From the NCBI GenBank assembly GCA_030761205.1, contig JAULJL010000027.1, positions 18,168,501 to 18,232,500 on the forward strand: a stretch of DNA of 64,000 nucleotides, written 5' to 3'. Shown here piece by piece: positions 11,743 through 24,051 of this stretch (position 1 is the first letter of the stretch; every line of letters starts with the position of its first letter). Below the pieces are notes generated by a model. That model was not told where the DNA came from. It searched no databases and saw only the letters and a program-made list of their open reading frames with translations. This DNA comes from Fremontodendron californicum. Taxonomy: Eukaryota > Streptophyta > Magnoliopsida > Malvales > Malvaceae. The position numbers and the translations under genes are program-made.

Positions 11743-14700
11743 TCAGTAAATTCCAGGAATGATCTTGTAGGGAACCTTCTTGCAGTATAGTTTCCAGTAC
11801 TTACCATATCTGAAAAGTATGATCTTGTCATAACCTTATTCAACTACAATTCAAGACAATTTATTATGATTAAAGTGTTTGTTTTTCCCTCTTCCTCTCC
11901 TATATGAGTGTAAATGTTTGTTCATGTGTTTGAATGTGTATTTTTTTCAATGATTATGGACATGCATGCCCTATGTTACTTGGACTCAGATGTGAGTGTC
12001 GAATATAGGTATGTGTCCGACACAGGTATATTCAATTTTTCCAAGTTTTTACATGTATTTGGAGGGTCATATCCCATACCCATGTCCGGATATGCGCCGA
12101 ACATGGGTACTTCAAGAAAAATGAAGAGTCAGAGCAACATAGTGCATGCATGTATAGACAAACATAAAAAGAACAGGAGAAATAGGATAATGCAAGCTAT
12201 TCATTAAGTCTTGGTTTAGAGTCCTTAATTTCCCAAGGAGTGTAAAAAGGGAAGGAGAAGACTATCACTCAAACCATAGACGCATATATGTTACTCGGAC
12301 TCAGGGATGAGTATCGGATACAGGTCTGTGTCTGACACGGGTATGCTTTAGATCCAACAAGGGATGCAAGCAAGGAAATCAGTCGTTTGTCTATATATTT
12401 GGAGGATCGTACCCCCATACCCATGTCCAAACATGTGTCGGACACTGGTACTTCAGGGACAATAAAGAGTCGGAGTAACATAAAGAAGCCGAGAAAGAGA
12501 CTATTATAATGCAATTACTCTAGGTAACAAGGTGAACAAAAGCTTTACACCATGGCCACACACAACAAACACCTAATACAAGATCAAACATTTGACCTCT
12601 TCCTTTCAAAGCCAATTGGGAAAACCCCCTGCAATCACATCCATTTTACAACCAATTAGCTAAACTAGATGTGGTTGAATGGCTCCCAAGCCACATTGTC
12701 CCTTAGTTTGGTTTCAGGAATTATGCCTAACCCAGATAACAATTTCAGAAGGTAGAAGTGAATGTTTCTCATTAAAAAGGGTCATGCTCTACATTAATCA
12801 TCCAAATCCTAAAACCAACTGATCGCTAGATTTGACGTATGTAGGATAAAGTCACTTTACAATATAGAAAAGAGAAGAGGTAAGTTATTGGGAAAAAGAA
12901 GTAATAAAAACACCGAAAAGATATTTGTTCAAAGTGATAATCTATGTTACCCGGAGATGTAAGTGTCGGACACGGGTATGTGTCCGACACGAGTATGTTT
13001 GATTTATTCTAAGTTTTTCCATGTATTTGGAGGGTCCTTGGGGGATCATATCCCCATACCCATGTCCGAATATGAGTCGAATACGGATACTTCAAGAAAA
13101 ATGAAGAGTCAGAGCAACATAGGTGATAATAGTCCAGGTAAAACACAGAGTTAATATTACTTACTTGGACCGACACCTGTCATCATCCCTTTTGGCTCGG
13201 TCAAATAAGAGGATGGTAAGAAACACCACATAGAAGTATGGCAGAAACTGATGAAGTACCAAAAGCAATAAAAATTTCAGATATGGTTACAAGTAGCTCC
13301 AAGTAGAATACTTATAACAATTAGGAACAAGCTTACATGGTTGAACAGAGCAGGAACAGTCCAGAAAAATGCAGCTAATATTTCCGGCACATAATGGAAA
13401 TGACGAGACAAACCCCACCTGCAAAAACAATGATATAAAATAACGTTACAGTTGTTATGAGGCCAGAACCCCAGCTCAAACTGAATTTCTGGTAAAGAAA
13501 ACTAGGCAAACATCATTTCCTATGAAAGGCCACTCGGCTCCAGTTAAGCTTTTACATGCTTATTTAGCCAGTAAATAACTTCACAACAGAAGGGATACTG
13601 AAAATTCACAAGATTTTTTATCTTTGTCAATCTATATTACTCGGACTCGGGTGTGAGTGTCGAATACAGGCGTGTCTGACACGGGTATATTCAATTTTTT
13701 CTAAGTTTTCCATGTATTTGAAGGGTCCTTGGAGGGTCGTCTCCACATACCCATGTCCGGATATGTGTCGGACACAGGCACTTCAAGAAGAATGAAGAGC
13801 CGGAGCAACATAACCTCATATTGATAAATTAAAGTTTATGAGAATGAAATCAATCAGCTGAAATGCAACCACCTCAACTGCCTTGTACACCATAAAAACA
13901 AGTCCTAGCAAAGAAAGCAAGTACTTCTATATGCTGGTCTGCACAAATTTCATATTCACAGTAGGAAAACTCACCATCCTGATGTTAAAAGAAGGCTGGT
14001 TTTGGTTTCCCCAGATGTTGTCGTGTAGATGGCCTCAATCTGTAGAAAAGAGCAGACAGGGGTCAGACCTGATTTTGAACAGCTATGTCCAAATTTTTGA
14101 ACAAGAAAATAGAGATAAAAAGCCATGAGACAAGCACCTTTGATGGAGCTTTCCCCCAGACTATGCATTTGCCATTTGTTCTGCGAAATTCTTGTCTTTG
14201 CCTATCACAATCATAGTTGATATATATGCAAAGAATGCCAGCCACAAGAATATAAAGTGCAAGCTGGAAAAATACAAAAGCAGATTTTTAGAATTAAGAA
14301 AAAAAGAAAAGGCACTAACCAAAACTTTTCTTTGACCAGTGTTATATGCTCATCAAACTAGGTTAATTTTCACATCCTGTTAAATCCAAAGGCTAAATGA
14401 AGAAAAGGATAAAGCAATGAATTTTCACATTATCTTTCAGATATTAAACATTGACGCACCAAATTTCATCCAAAATAGTGCAAAGAAACTGAGTTTAACT
14501 CTTTCGGCCAACTAAATTCATTAGTTGACAAAATTTTGTGAACTATAAGGAAAAGATTAATACATAACGTGAAAATTGGAGAAAGGCATTAACATATGCA
14601 GGTACGTAAAAGGCCTAAATTATGTAGGTATCATATGCAGAAGAGGCAAGTAACATTGTTGACCATACACATATAATGCTAAGAGGATGGCTAACAATAT

Positions 14701-17700
14701 ATTGTTCATAATTTTTGGAGAAAGGCATTAACATACCTGTGTTCCAAGGTTCACAGGATGGTTGACAAGGTACATCCCTGGTGACGTGTACACAGATGGA
14801 ACCCAAACCAAGCATCCCCAACAAATATAGAACCCAGCTGCCAAAACCCATAAATATGAATTAAGACGTGATAGGTATTAAAACAATATTTCAGTTATTA
14901 AAAAGTTAAAAATTTGAAGAACACTAGAAACTCCAATGGCTGAGAATTTATAGTTCAGTTTCAGGTTTGGCTTAAACCAGTAAAATTGAACCAGGCTGAT
15001 ATCTATCACTGCTTACAGATGTCGCTTAATTGGGTGGAACATCAAAACCATAAGCTACAACCTTCAAAGTGAATAAAGTGGCACATAAACATATGAGCTT
15101 TCAATACATGCTTTTATAGTCACATAAAGGTACTTGTTTTATCTTAAAACTTCTAAACAGAGAATTTTTAATCTCATAAACTTCCTCAAGCCTCTCCCTT
15201 CTTTCCCTCTCTCATTGCGCCCCACCACCCCACCCAAGTGACAGTCATTTTATTAAATAATATGGGATTCATCTGAATGATGCAATAAAAATAAGCCCTT
15301 GAACTTTCCCACTCTTCTTAAATTAGATATTATTCTTTTATTGTACCCAAATAAACCTCTGTCAATCATTGGTACCAAGGTAGGCCCTAGTGTTGATGGA
15401 ACGCATATACAACGTGACCTTAATGACAATTAGGATCATGACCAGTTGGCATTTTTTGCGTAAATTGATGATGATGTGCTTTTCAGACGGCTAAATTGGT
15501 TGAGTGGAAAAAATAACCGCCCCAGCCATGATCATTCCAATCAACCAATTTTTCAATGTTCAAAAAGCCACGTCATCTGCCATGAGTGCAAAGGATGCCA
15601 GCTAGCCATGACCCTAATGACCATTAAGGTCACACATGTGTCACATGGCATTTTTCTGTCAATAGAAGAGTTTATCAAGGTCAAAATCATAAAATAGGGC
15701 CTTGTTTGGGTACAATAGAAGATAGTGGCTTTTCTAGAAATTTAGAATAGTTCGGGAGCTTATTTAATATTTTAGCCAACAAATGAACAATAAACAAGAC
15801 TTAGAGAAAGAATAGTAGAATGACTGTAAACCTCGATCATGTGCAATGTCCATTGTGTTCCAATAACCAGCTTCCCACCAAAAGAACTTTGTAACATACA
15901 CTAGCATCAATGTTGTATTCACAAGCATGGAATCAGAAACTTTTCCGTTGGCTTCATACTGATACCAAAAAAAAAAAAAAGGCAATATTAAAGATGGCAT
16001 CTAAAAGATTATTTTCTTAACTATAGAAGACTCCAATTTAGTTTATTATAATTCAAAGCACAATGAAACCAATTGCAGCTATGAAGAAAACACCATCTTA
16101 CACTATATCCCATAACCTAAACAATTTAGTTGAAAATTAGTATAGATCAAAAGCTAAACAGTAAATCAAGGTACCTGAGACATGGTACCATGGTAGGTAA
16201 CTAGGTAACCACCTGCTCAGGCATTAAATCTAAAATTTGACACCTGATTTTGTAATAAGTACAAGCAACTAGGTCAGGTATGAGTGCTCTCTAGAGCAAG
16301 TAATTGCCTTATTTGACAGAATGTAGAAGCCTACAAAAACCTGTTTATGCTGCCATAATGACTTTGAAAATCTAATGAAAATGATGTATCTGACTTTCTG
16401 TAAATTTGAAGAAGAGAGGGCAGAGAGGGTTTGAAAAGTTATATGCCTTTATTTCCCCATGCACAACATCTCTTCAAGTTGTCTAATCTAACTGCCATCC
16501 AGTTGCAACACTTACCCTATTTGCTGGTAGCACAAATTAAAAACCAAATGGGAGTGTTTTCCCCTAAACTATTGTAATATGCCTAAACTTCAGAGGACAT
16601 TATTTTATTTTTTTTGAAAAAAAAAATGGGTAACGAGGCCTAGCAATATGCGATCTTAGAGAGAGTTTGTTTGCCCAACCCCACTAGCAATAATTAACCA
16701 GCAAGAGCTACCTGCTTTATGCAATAGGTGACAGCGAGAACTGCCCAAGACATCATCCCAAATCTGCAATTTGTAAAGACTTTGATGTCAAAGCTTTTGC
16801 CAATTCGTGGATACAGCTCCATACCCTGCAACAAGAAGATCATAAAAAATGAGCACCACATTAACACTTTATGCTCACCACATGCATCATAGGAGTGCAT
16901 TCTCAAAGTTATGTTGCATAATTCTTCCTATGTGCGCGTCTTTCAAGAATTTGCAGTTGCTTGTAGATTACTTTCTCAGTCTCTCTTTCTTCATTTTAGG
17001 AAAAACTAATAGAGGATTTTACTGTTTGGGTTTGCTTTTTGAGAAGTTCTTATTTTTTTTTCACAATATTATACTATTCTGACACATATATACACACACA
17101 CGATATATTTTGCATGTCTGCATATGTGGGTTTATAGCACATGTTGTGCAAGATTTTCAGCCTCTTAACTATGAGATGACACTAATTATACCATCAGAAG
17201 TCTTCGCTCCACTAATAGTCCATAGATTTCTAAAACAAATAGGTCAGAAGGTTTGAATTTCAGCTAGATGTCAATCATATGCCTGCAAACCCCCGCCCTC
17301 AATGCACACCAACACACTTTCATTGTATAATCAACTAAATACATCAATCTGCATTTTCCGTGGCAATGTTTCCATGTTTCCTATTCAACTTGACCCTTAC
17401 CTTTCAAGCTCAGAAAGGAACTTTAAAAAATTACACGAGCTAATGTAAATATCAAAGTTCATAGATTCTTACCCAATAGAAATCAATTATTAAGTTCCCA
17501 GATGACCCGGAATCGGTAGAAGAAGGTGCCACGTGACCCTGTAAACATAAAGCGTGTCAGAGTTATAATTGGAGCATTAACTTTCGAAAAACTTACATCA
17601 ACCTAACTTATTTCCTCACTTTAATGTATAAGAAAATACAAAAGATCAAGCTTCCAAAGATGAGTGCTGAAAATATTTCTCCCAAATGATCATAAACAAT

Positions 17701-20214
17701 CGTGGGGTTGAAAATCCCAAACCTGGAAAACGAAAATTGGTAGAGGGATTAATGTTGCTTGAAAACTAAGTCAATCAAGACTAGGAAACAGAAAAAGCAC
17801 GTCTTCTAAAAAATAAGATTGAAGGAATGCTAATATTATTAATTAAATTTCCAAGGAATGAATAGAAACTTCACACCAGAATACTGCAAGTGTAAATAGC
17901 AGTTTAGTACAATAAAAAATCATAGGTGTACTTCAGAGTAAGATTGAAGTTGGAACATGGCATCCGAACATTTGGCTCATCAATAAGTGCATGTATCCCC
18001 CTGCTCAAAGAGCTGGGTTCAAATCCCCCCCCCCCCTTTTACCAAATCAAAAAAGAATCAGTTGGAACATGGAATAAAAAAACAGAAACATTATTTCGCA
18101 ACTAATACAGGGCCTCTAGTTGCATTCCTAGTTTTCCTTTTCCCACTTCCAATGGTCGGTAAATAGAGTTCAGTATACTTCTTCAAGAAAAGAAAACAAA
18201 TTCTGCAACTGCATCTGATCTGGGAAAGGTAAAGAGTAAAGTCCTCACCACCAAAGACTAATATAGGTAACCAATGTCACAAAATATGCTGCCATACCAT
18301 TTGCCTGCAAAATTGATAAAATGAAGCCTATGATTTATGCAATAAAATAGTTATACACATTATGATTAAAGTGTTCATAATTCCATTTTGGAGATATAAA
18401 AAGGTAAACAAGATCTATAAGAGGGGATGAAATCGAATTGATAAGCATTTCCCTAAAACAACATCAAGTAAATCAAACCTTGTAAACAGGTCGGTTCCCT
18501 GTGGGAGATATTGGGCCCTCAACCCTCTTGCCAGGGAGAAACAGTTGAAGTGCTGCTTCAAACGCTCCATAACCGAAAATTATTTTCCAAGCAATGGCAG
18601 TGGGTCTTGGCCATATTTCTATAAAACCCTGCAGTCCATGCTGCTTGAAAAAATTCCAAGTTTGGCCAATAGACCCATCAGCATGTACCATTGTATACCA
18701 TCTGCATGTAGGAAAAAAACAATTTTAATATGCACTAAGGAAGCAAACTGCAATAAATTTTGCAAAATCAAGGAAGAACTTAATTATGCAGCTACAGAAT
18801 GATTTTACATGCCTACAACTATGGTCAAAGACTCAAAGCTGAATGTTCCATTGTGCTTATAGAAATCACAGCATTCTTTTTCTAATAGCACTAAAATGGT
18901 CCAGTGGATTTTCCTTAGACTTGCTCAAATAGAAAATAATAATAATTAATAAATTCCAAATTTTAACCTCAAACCTACTGTTACTTATGTTTGCATATAT
19001 TCATGATAAAGTAAAAGGTTATTACTGGGAAGGCAATTACTCCAGAGAGAAAATTTTAATGTCCAGTCAGTAACTGGGAAGGCAAACGTGGTGCTCACCT
19101 TTATGCACATGCAAATGTCTGCATTCAGATATATAAAACTATATTTCCTCTTTCTGAGCCCCAAAAAAAATTGTATATTTCCTCTCATGTCATGTTTTAC
19201 ATCCTACCTTCATGTGCCAACAAGAATTTAAGTATAAACAAAATTTTACATTGTCCTATTCAACCCAGTTGAGTGGATGGAAAATATTCTTGAAAAATCA
19301 GCCATTAAATAAAACTGTAATCATTTTTTTAATTTATTCTTCAACCTTTTTTTACTTTTCCCAGAAACCAAACAAAAATTCAAACTTTGAGCACCCTTTT
19401 TCTTCTACACTTTCTCAGTACCCAAACGGAACAAAAAGAAAAAACTTTCATTCAAGAACAATCATTCAAAACTACAACATATATACAAATGTCTATAAGT
19501 TTCAATAAAATATAAGAAAACCAAACATTAACAGTAATCACAATATAAAGATTTATTAACTCTATAAATTTCTCACTCCACAGGATTTTCCTAGGAAAAG
19601 AACCCATTATGGGAAGTTTCTATTCCATTCAAACAAACAAGAAAAGAATATGATTGACTTCAACAAAACTTACAGATAAATAACCAAGGGAGAGCAGATA
19701 GTAAAAACTGAAAACATTGATTCATTATGTCACCAATGCTGAATGAATGAACTGACTTTGCTTCTATCATCTCCACAAAGAATTCAATAATCACAACAAA
19801 CAAAAAAAAAAGTAACTTTCTTGATCTGAATGCTTCTTAAATACTACCAACAATGATCAGCAACCATCTGTGGGAGTTTCAATAAGATCTAAAAACTTGT
19901 TATGATTTGTCTTCATATCTTAAAGATTTGGTTTTTATTATCATTTCCCTTAATCTAAATTGAGTTACATGAATGAATAAATCATTAAAATTGAAAAGCT
20001 GAAATGGGTATTTACGTCATGACAGGAATTTTAATTCCTCAAATTAGATTCTCAGAAAAAACTCAACAAAAAAAAAGAAGAAAAAGATTTGAAAGTGTTG
20101 GGGTTTTGCTTACAGTAAGATAACAAATGGAGGGCAAAGGGAGAGAAGTGATAACATGGAAAAATATGTGACTGCTGCTGAATGAACTGTCTTTGCTTCT
20201 GTTGCTGCTGCCAT
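11743..20214 (-). CDS. DWF5: Sterol Delta7-reductase (7-dehydrocholesterol reductase), 13 exons, complete
   Basis: Exons: 20214-20114, 18701-18479, 18304-18249, 17722-17620, 17538-17473, 16825-16712, 15958-15832, 14837-14737, 14263-14138, 14039-13975, 13418-13337, 13247-13165, 11809-11743. All introns are GT-AG and all joins keep frame, giving 1314 nt, or 437 residues plus TGA (Arabidopsis DWF5 is about 432). The enzyme reduces the Delta7 double bond of Delta5,7-sterols with NADPH in the ER membrane, late in the route to campesterol and brassinosteroids. Seen: an N-terminal hydrophobic segment (about 18-36), WPRPTAIAWKIIFGYGAFEA and LPGKRVEGPISPTGNRPVYK (exon 2), GMELYPRIGKSFD (184 on), KFFWWEAGYWNTMDIAHDR (exon 7), DCDRQRQEFRRTNGK (exon 9) and the ERG4/ERG24 family signature LLLTSGWWGLSRHFHYVPEI (355 on), ending KIIPGIY. 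The start follows from the conserved KTVHS region and family length. No stop or frameshift is seen. Four copies of MITE M sit in introns 10 and 12. Confidence 0.96.
11971..12142 (+). mobile_element. MITE family M, copy 3, in DWF5 intron 12
   Basis: It starts CTATGTTACTTGGACTC and ends GAGTCAGAGCAACATAG. Flanks TGCATGCC and TGCATGCA match at 7 of 8 positions. Length 172 bp. Confidence 0.82.
12286..12483 (+). mobile_element. MITE family M, copy 4, in DWF5 intron 12
   Basis: It starts ATATGTTACTCGGACTC and ends GAGTCGGAGTAACATAA, about 198 bp. No target duplication is recognisable. It has an extra stretch after the first third compared with the shorter copies. Confidence 0.78.
12942..13122 (+). 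mobile_element. MITE family M, copy 5, in DWF5 intron 12, perfect 8-bp target duplication
   Basis: It is flanked by GTGATAAT on both sides (12934-12941 and 13123-13130). Ends are CTATGTTACCCGG and GAGCAACATAG. An 8-bp duplication is the hallmark of hAT-type transposition. Length 181 bp. It lies just inside the intron from exon 12. Confidence 0.88.
13632..13813 (+). mobile_element. MITE family M, copy 6, in DWF5 intron 10
   Basis: It starts CTATATTACTCGGACTC and ends GAGCCGGAGCAACATAA, about 182 bp. No target duplication is recognisable. Orientation is the same as the other five copies. Confidence 0.78.
15289..15764. mobile_element. Foldback MITE in DWF5 intron 7
   Basis: The left arm begins AATAAGCCCTTGAACT and the right arm ends AGTTCGGGAGCTTATT. 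Inner parts also pair (TTGTACCCAAATAAACC with GGCCTTGTTTGGGTACAA). Length about 476 bp. It is a different family from MITE M. No clear target duplication. Confidence 0.6.
17955..18050 (+). mobile_element. Possible tRNA-derived SINE fragment in DWF5 intron 3
   Basis: GGTTCAAATCC at 18016-18026 fits a pol III B box, with a weaker A-box-like TTGGCTCATCAA upstream. It is followed by a run of C and then T. There is no cloverleaf, so it is not a tRNA gene. Confidence 0.35.
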
Positions 20215-20407
20215 TTTTGTTTTCCTCTCAATCTCTCCTAGTTTTTGGTCTCTGCTCATCTTTAATACTGATGAATGAATCTCTTTAATTACTCTGTGAA
20301 AACTTAAAATAAAATAAAAAAGTCCCTCAACAGTTCTCTTGCATGTGAAACTGAGACCAATTGGGTCTGGTTGGTCTTGACTCTTGACTTAAAAAAAAAA
20401 AAAAGTT

Positions 20408-20978
20408 AATATGAAAAACATGCATTCAATAGAGAATTATTGTGAAATGGTATAATGAATAAAAGTTATTTGAAAAAGAGAAATGAATAATTAAAAATTG
20501 TTATAAAGTATATTGTAAAGACAAAATTATCCTTGATAAAAAAAACATTCTCTTTCCTTTTTCTTTTATTTTTTAATTTAATTTTTAATTAAAAAATAAA
20601 TATTCTGAAAATAAAAACATTTTAATTTTAAAAAATAAATTTTAAATTTTTTATTTACTTTTTTTAATTAAAAAATTTAAAAAAATAAAAATAATATGCC
20701 TAAAATTAAATTTTTTTTATTTTTTTAAATTTTTTTAAATTTTAAAAAATATATATTTAAATATTTTATTTTTTAAATTTATTTTCAATTAAAATTTTTA
20801 AAAAATAATATTTCCTTAATGAAAAAAAAAGAAAAGTAAGTTTTTTCATTAAGGGTAATTTTGTCTTTACAATATCCTTTATAATAATTTCTAATTATTC
20901 ATTTCTCTTTTTCAAATAACTTTTATTCATTATACCATTTCACAATAATTCTTTGCTGGAGTTATTGTTTTTCATATT
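20408..20978. mobile_element. Foldback element just upstream of DWF5
   Basis: Two arms of more than 100 bp form a near-perfect inverted repeat: GAATTATTGTGAAATGGTAT on the left (from about 20431) pairs with ATACCATTTCACAATAATTC on the right (about 20931-20952). The arms extend through the stretch TTGTAAAGACAAAATTA. The loop of roughly 300 bp is almost pure A/T and partly palindromic. Its inner end is about 195 bp from the DWF5 start codon. Confidence 0.75.
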
Positions 20979-21018
20979 TTCCCAAAAAAAATCTTGTATT
21001 TTAGATTTTCTTTTTTTT

Positions 21019-22617
21019 GGCTTAATTAAAAATTTTCCCATAAAACTATACTCTCTTACCCATTTTGATACTTAAAGAATTTATGATCTCAATCGGATAT
21101 CTATACAATAATTTCGTCAAACAGATTGGTACATGATATTAACACCATCAAATAAATGCTAACATGACAAATAGCAACCAATGAGAGCGTGACACGTGGC
21201 ACAAATATCATGTCAACCCTAATTTTATGATGCCACGTCATCATTGAATAAAAAATATTAAAAATTCAAAAAAAATAATAATAATTAAAAAATACAATTT
21301 TTTTATAAAAAAAAATATAAAAATTATGAAAAAAAGGGAAAATTTTAAATAAAAAATTTAAAAATTCACAATTTTTTAAAAAAAATAAAAAATAGAAAAA
21401 ATTATGAAAATTAAAAATATAATTCAAAAAATAAAAAAATCACATTTTTTTTTAAAAAAAAAATAAATAAATAATCTAAAAAATAGATAAAAATATGTAA
21501 AATTAAAAAAACTGAATATTTATATTTTTTTTAAAATTTGTAAAAAAGAAAAAGAAAACTGAAAACGAAAAAAAAAAGGAAATGAAGGAAAAGGAAATGA
21601 AGGAAAGGAAGAAGAGAAAAGAAGAGAGAGAAAATAGAGGGGCGGCGGGGGGTCGGTCGGCCGCCAATCGGCCTCAGGCCGACGAGAGAGAAGGAGAAAT
21701 GTGGGAGAGCGGGTGAATCGAAAGAGGGAATCGGGGGGAGAGAGGGAAAGAGCAGGGGGAGGTCGGCCGGCAACAGCTTGGCCGGCCCGAGGCAGATCCA
21801 ACCCCGATCTGCCTCCGGCCAGCGCCTCCCTCTTTCTCTTTCCCTCTCTCTCTCTCTCTCTCTTTTTATTTTTAAATTCATTTTTCAGATTTTTAAAAAT
21901 AAAAAAAAATGTAAAAATTGAAATCTTTGTTTAATTTTTAATTTTTTTTTGGTTTTTAATATTTTTTTTTTGAATTTTTTCCAAATTTTAAAAAAAATAT
22001 TTGAAATATTTTAACTTTTTTTTTTAATTTTTAGATTTTTTTTATAATTTATTTTTGAATTTTTATAAAAAATTCTATTTTTTGTGAATTTTTTCTTTTT
22101 TAAGTTAAAAATCTGAAAAATTTATATTTTTTATAGAATTTTTTCCCTTTTTTAAAATTTTTTATTTTTAAAAATAAAATTATGATTTTTTTATTTTTTT
22201 TATAATTTTTTCCTATTTTTAATTTTCTATTTTTTAAAAAATATATATTTTTTAATAATTTTTCTGAGTTTTTGAATTTTGTATTTTTTTTCTCGAACTT
22301 TTTTGAATTTTTTTAAAAAAATTGTGAATTTTTAAATATTATTTTGATTTTTTATAATTTTATTTATTTTATTTGAATTTTTAATATTTTTTATTCAATG
22401 ATGATGTGGCATCATAAAATTAAAGCTGACATGGTATTTGTGCCATGTGTCACACTCTCATTGGTTGTTATTTGCCAAGTCAGTATTTATTTAACGGTGT
22501 TAGTGTCAGATACCAATCTGTTTGACGGAATTATAGTATATGTATTAGTTAGTATCAAAAATTCTTTAGGTACCAAAATGAGAATGGGTGTATAGGGGTA
22601 AATTTTTGCATTAAGCC
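21019..22617. mobile_element. Large terminal-inverted-repeat element with a GC-rich core
   Basis: It starts GGCTTAATTAAAAATTTTCC and ends AAATTTTTGCATTAAGCC. The arms pair over roughly 240-290 bp, for example CAACCAATGAGAGCGTGACA with TGTCACACTCTCATTGGTTG. Both flanks are T-rich, so a duplication cannot be told from chance. The interior is A/T simple sequence around a GC-rich core at about 21640-21845 with purine-rich and CT-rich shoulders. No transposase is seen; ORFs across the core are low complexity. Confidence 0.7.
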
Positions 22618-22969
22618 TTTTTTTTTTCTTTTGGCAAATGAAATTCTAGAAATTTTTAAAAAAAAAAATTATAAATTAAAATCTTTTTTGAATTTTTAGT
22701 TTTTTTTTATAATTTTTTCTATTTTTTTAAATTTTTTATATTTTTTATGTTAAAAATCTGAAATTTTTATTTTTAAAAATAAAATTTGAGTTTTGTTTGA
22801 TTTTTTTTTTTTTGAAATTTTTGATTTTTAAAAAATATATGAATTTTTAAAAAATTTTGTTTTAATTTTTATAAATTTTTTGATTTTTTGAATTTTGAAT
22901 TTTTTGTTTTTCTTCAAATATTTTTAAAATATTGTGAATTATTTATTTATTTTTTCTTTTGTTTGAATT

Positions 22970-23204
22970 TTTAATTTTTTTTTATTTTAATGATGACGTG
23001 GCATTATAGAATTAGGGCTGACATGGCATTTTGTCACGATCTTAGTGGGTGATATTTGTCATGTCAGCATTTATTTAATAGTATTATTGTCAGGTACCAA
23101 TCTGTTTGATGAAATTATAGTATAGATATCCGATTATGACAAAAAAAATTTAAGTACTAAAATGAAAAAGAAGGTATAGTTCAAGGCAATTGTTTATTTA
23201 AGCC
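22970..23204. repeat. Extra copy of the right arm of the preceding element
   Basis: AATGATGACGTGGCATTATA through CAATCTGTTTGATGAAATTA to TTTAAGCC repeats the right arm at about 22395-22617 with moderate divergence. No matching left arm lies next to it, so it is an orphan arm or a partial duplication. Confidence 0.6.
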
Positions 23205-23461
23205 AAATTAATACTAATAGTACTATATATTGTCAAAAAAAAAATTAATTTATCTTCCATCCTATTTTTTCTATATATATTTCTTTTATAGATGTCTTAA
23301 AATTATGTGTTTTTTTTTTTTTTTAAACAACTAAAATTCTTACTCTTTTGTATTTTACTTTTTTTTTTTTAATTTTCAATATTGAAAATCATGGAACATT
23401 TAATATTTTTTTAAAAATTAAAATTTTAACATAAAAATACAGTAAAACAATTTTTCTTTAA

Positions 23462-23466
<5 letters not shown>

Positions 23467-23502
<36 letters not shown>
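23467..23502. repeat. (TA)n microsatellite
   Basis: About 18 uninterrupted TA dinucleotides. Confidence 0.95.
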
Positions 23503-23505
<3 letters not shown>

Positions 23506-23611
23506 ACACTAAAGAATATAAAGAAATAAAATGAGGTGTGGCCGTGGGGACCGGTCCCTAAGGTAAGAAGGATTCCAGTTGTCAAACCAAAAGTTTCTTC
23601 TCTGTCTCGCA

Positions 23612-24051
23612 TAGGGGTGTAAACGAGACACCTGTGCTCGCAAGCTACTCGAGTTCGACTCCAAAAACTCGAATTCGATTCGGTCATTATCGAGCCGAGC
23701 TCGAGCAGCTCGAGCTATCGAGCGAGCCGAGTTCGAGTATCTTAATACCCGATTCGAGCAGCTCACGAGCCTAATCGAGCTTTTTTTATTTATAATATTT
23801 TTATTATTAATTTACTATTTTACCCTTAATATATATATATACATACTTAAAAACCCTTAATTCGAGCTCGAGTATATAAACGAGCCTAATCGAGTCGAGC
23901 TCGAATAGTTCGATTTTATCTCGAGCCGAGCTCGAGCTTAAAAAATGATACTCGATCGAGCTCGAACCGAGCTTCGAGCCTCGAGTTTCGAATCGAGCTC
24001 GAGCTCGAGCTTCTCAGTATTCAAGCTCGGCTCGACTCGATTACAGCCCTA
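23612..24051. mobile_element. hAT-type MITE with internal GAGCTCGAGCT repeats
   Basis: Ends TAGGGGTGTAA and TTACAGCCCTA are inverted repeats. The perfect 8-bp duplication GTCTCGCA lies at 23604-23611 and 24052-24059. The 440-bp interior is full of CGAGCTCGAG-type palindromic text. No coding capacity. Confidence 0.88.

Noticed and set aside
11543..11749. 68-codon plus-strand ORF
   Set aside because: Antisense to the last DWF5 exon and 3' UTR.
18016..18026. tRNA gene from the B-box-like GGTTCAAATCC
   Set aside because: No acceptor or anticodon stem can be drawn around it; called SINE-like at low confidence.
21640..21845. Bacterial contamination or chimaera from the GC-rich core
   Set aside because: It grades through purine-rich and CT-rich shoulders into the arms of the element and has no bacterial coding signal.
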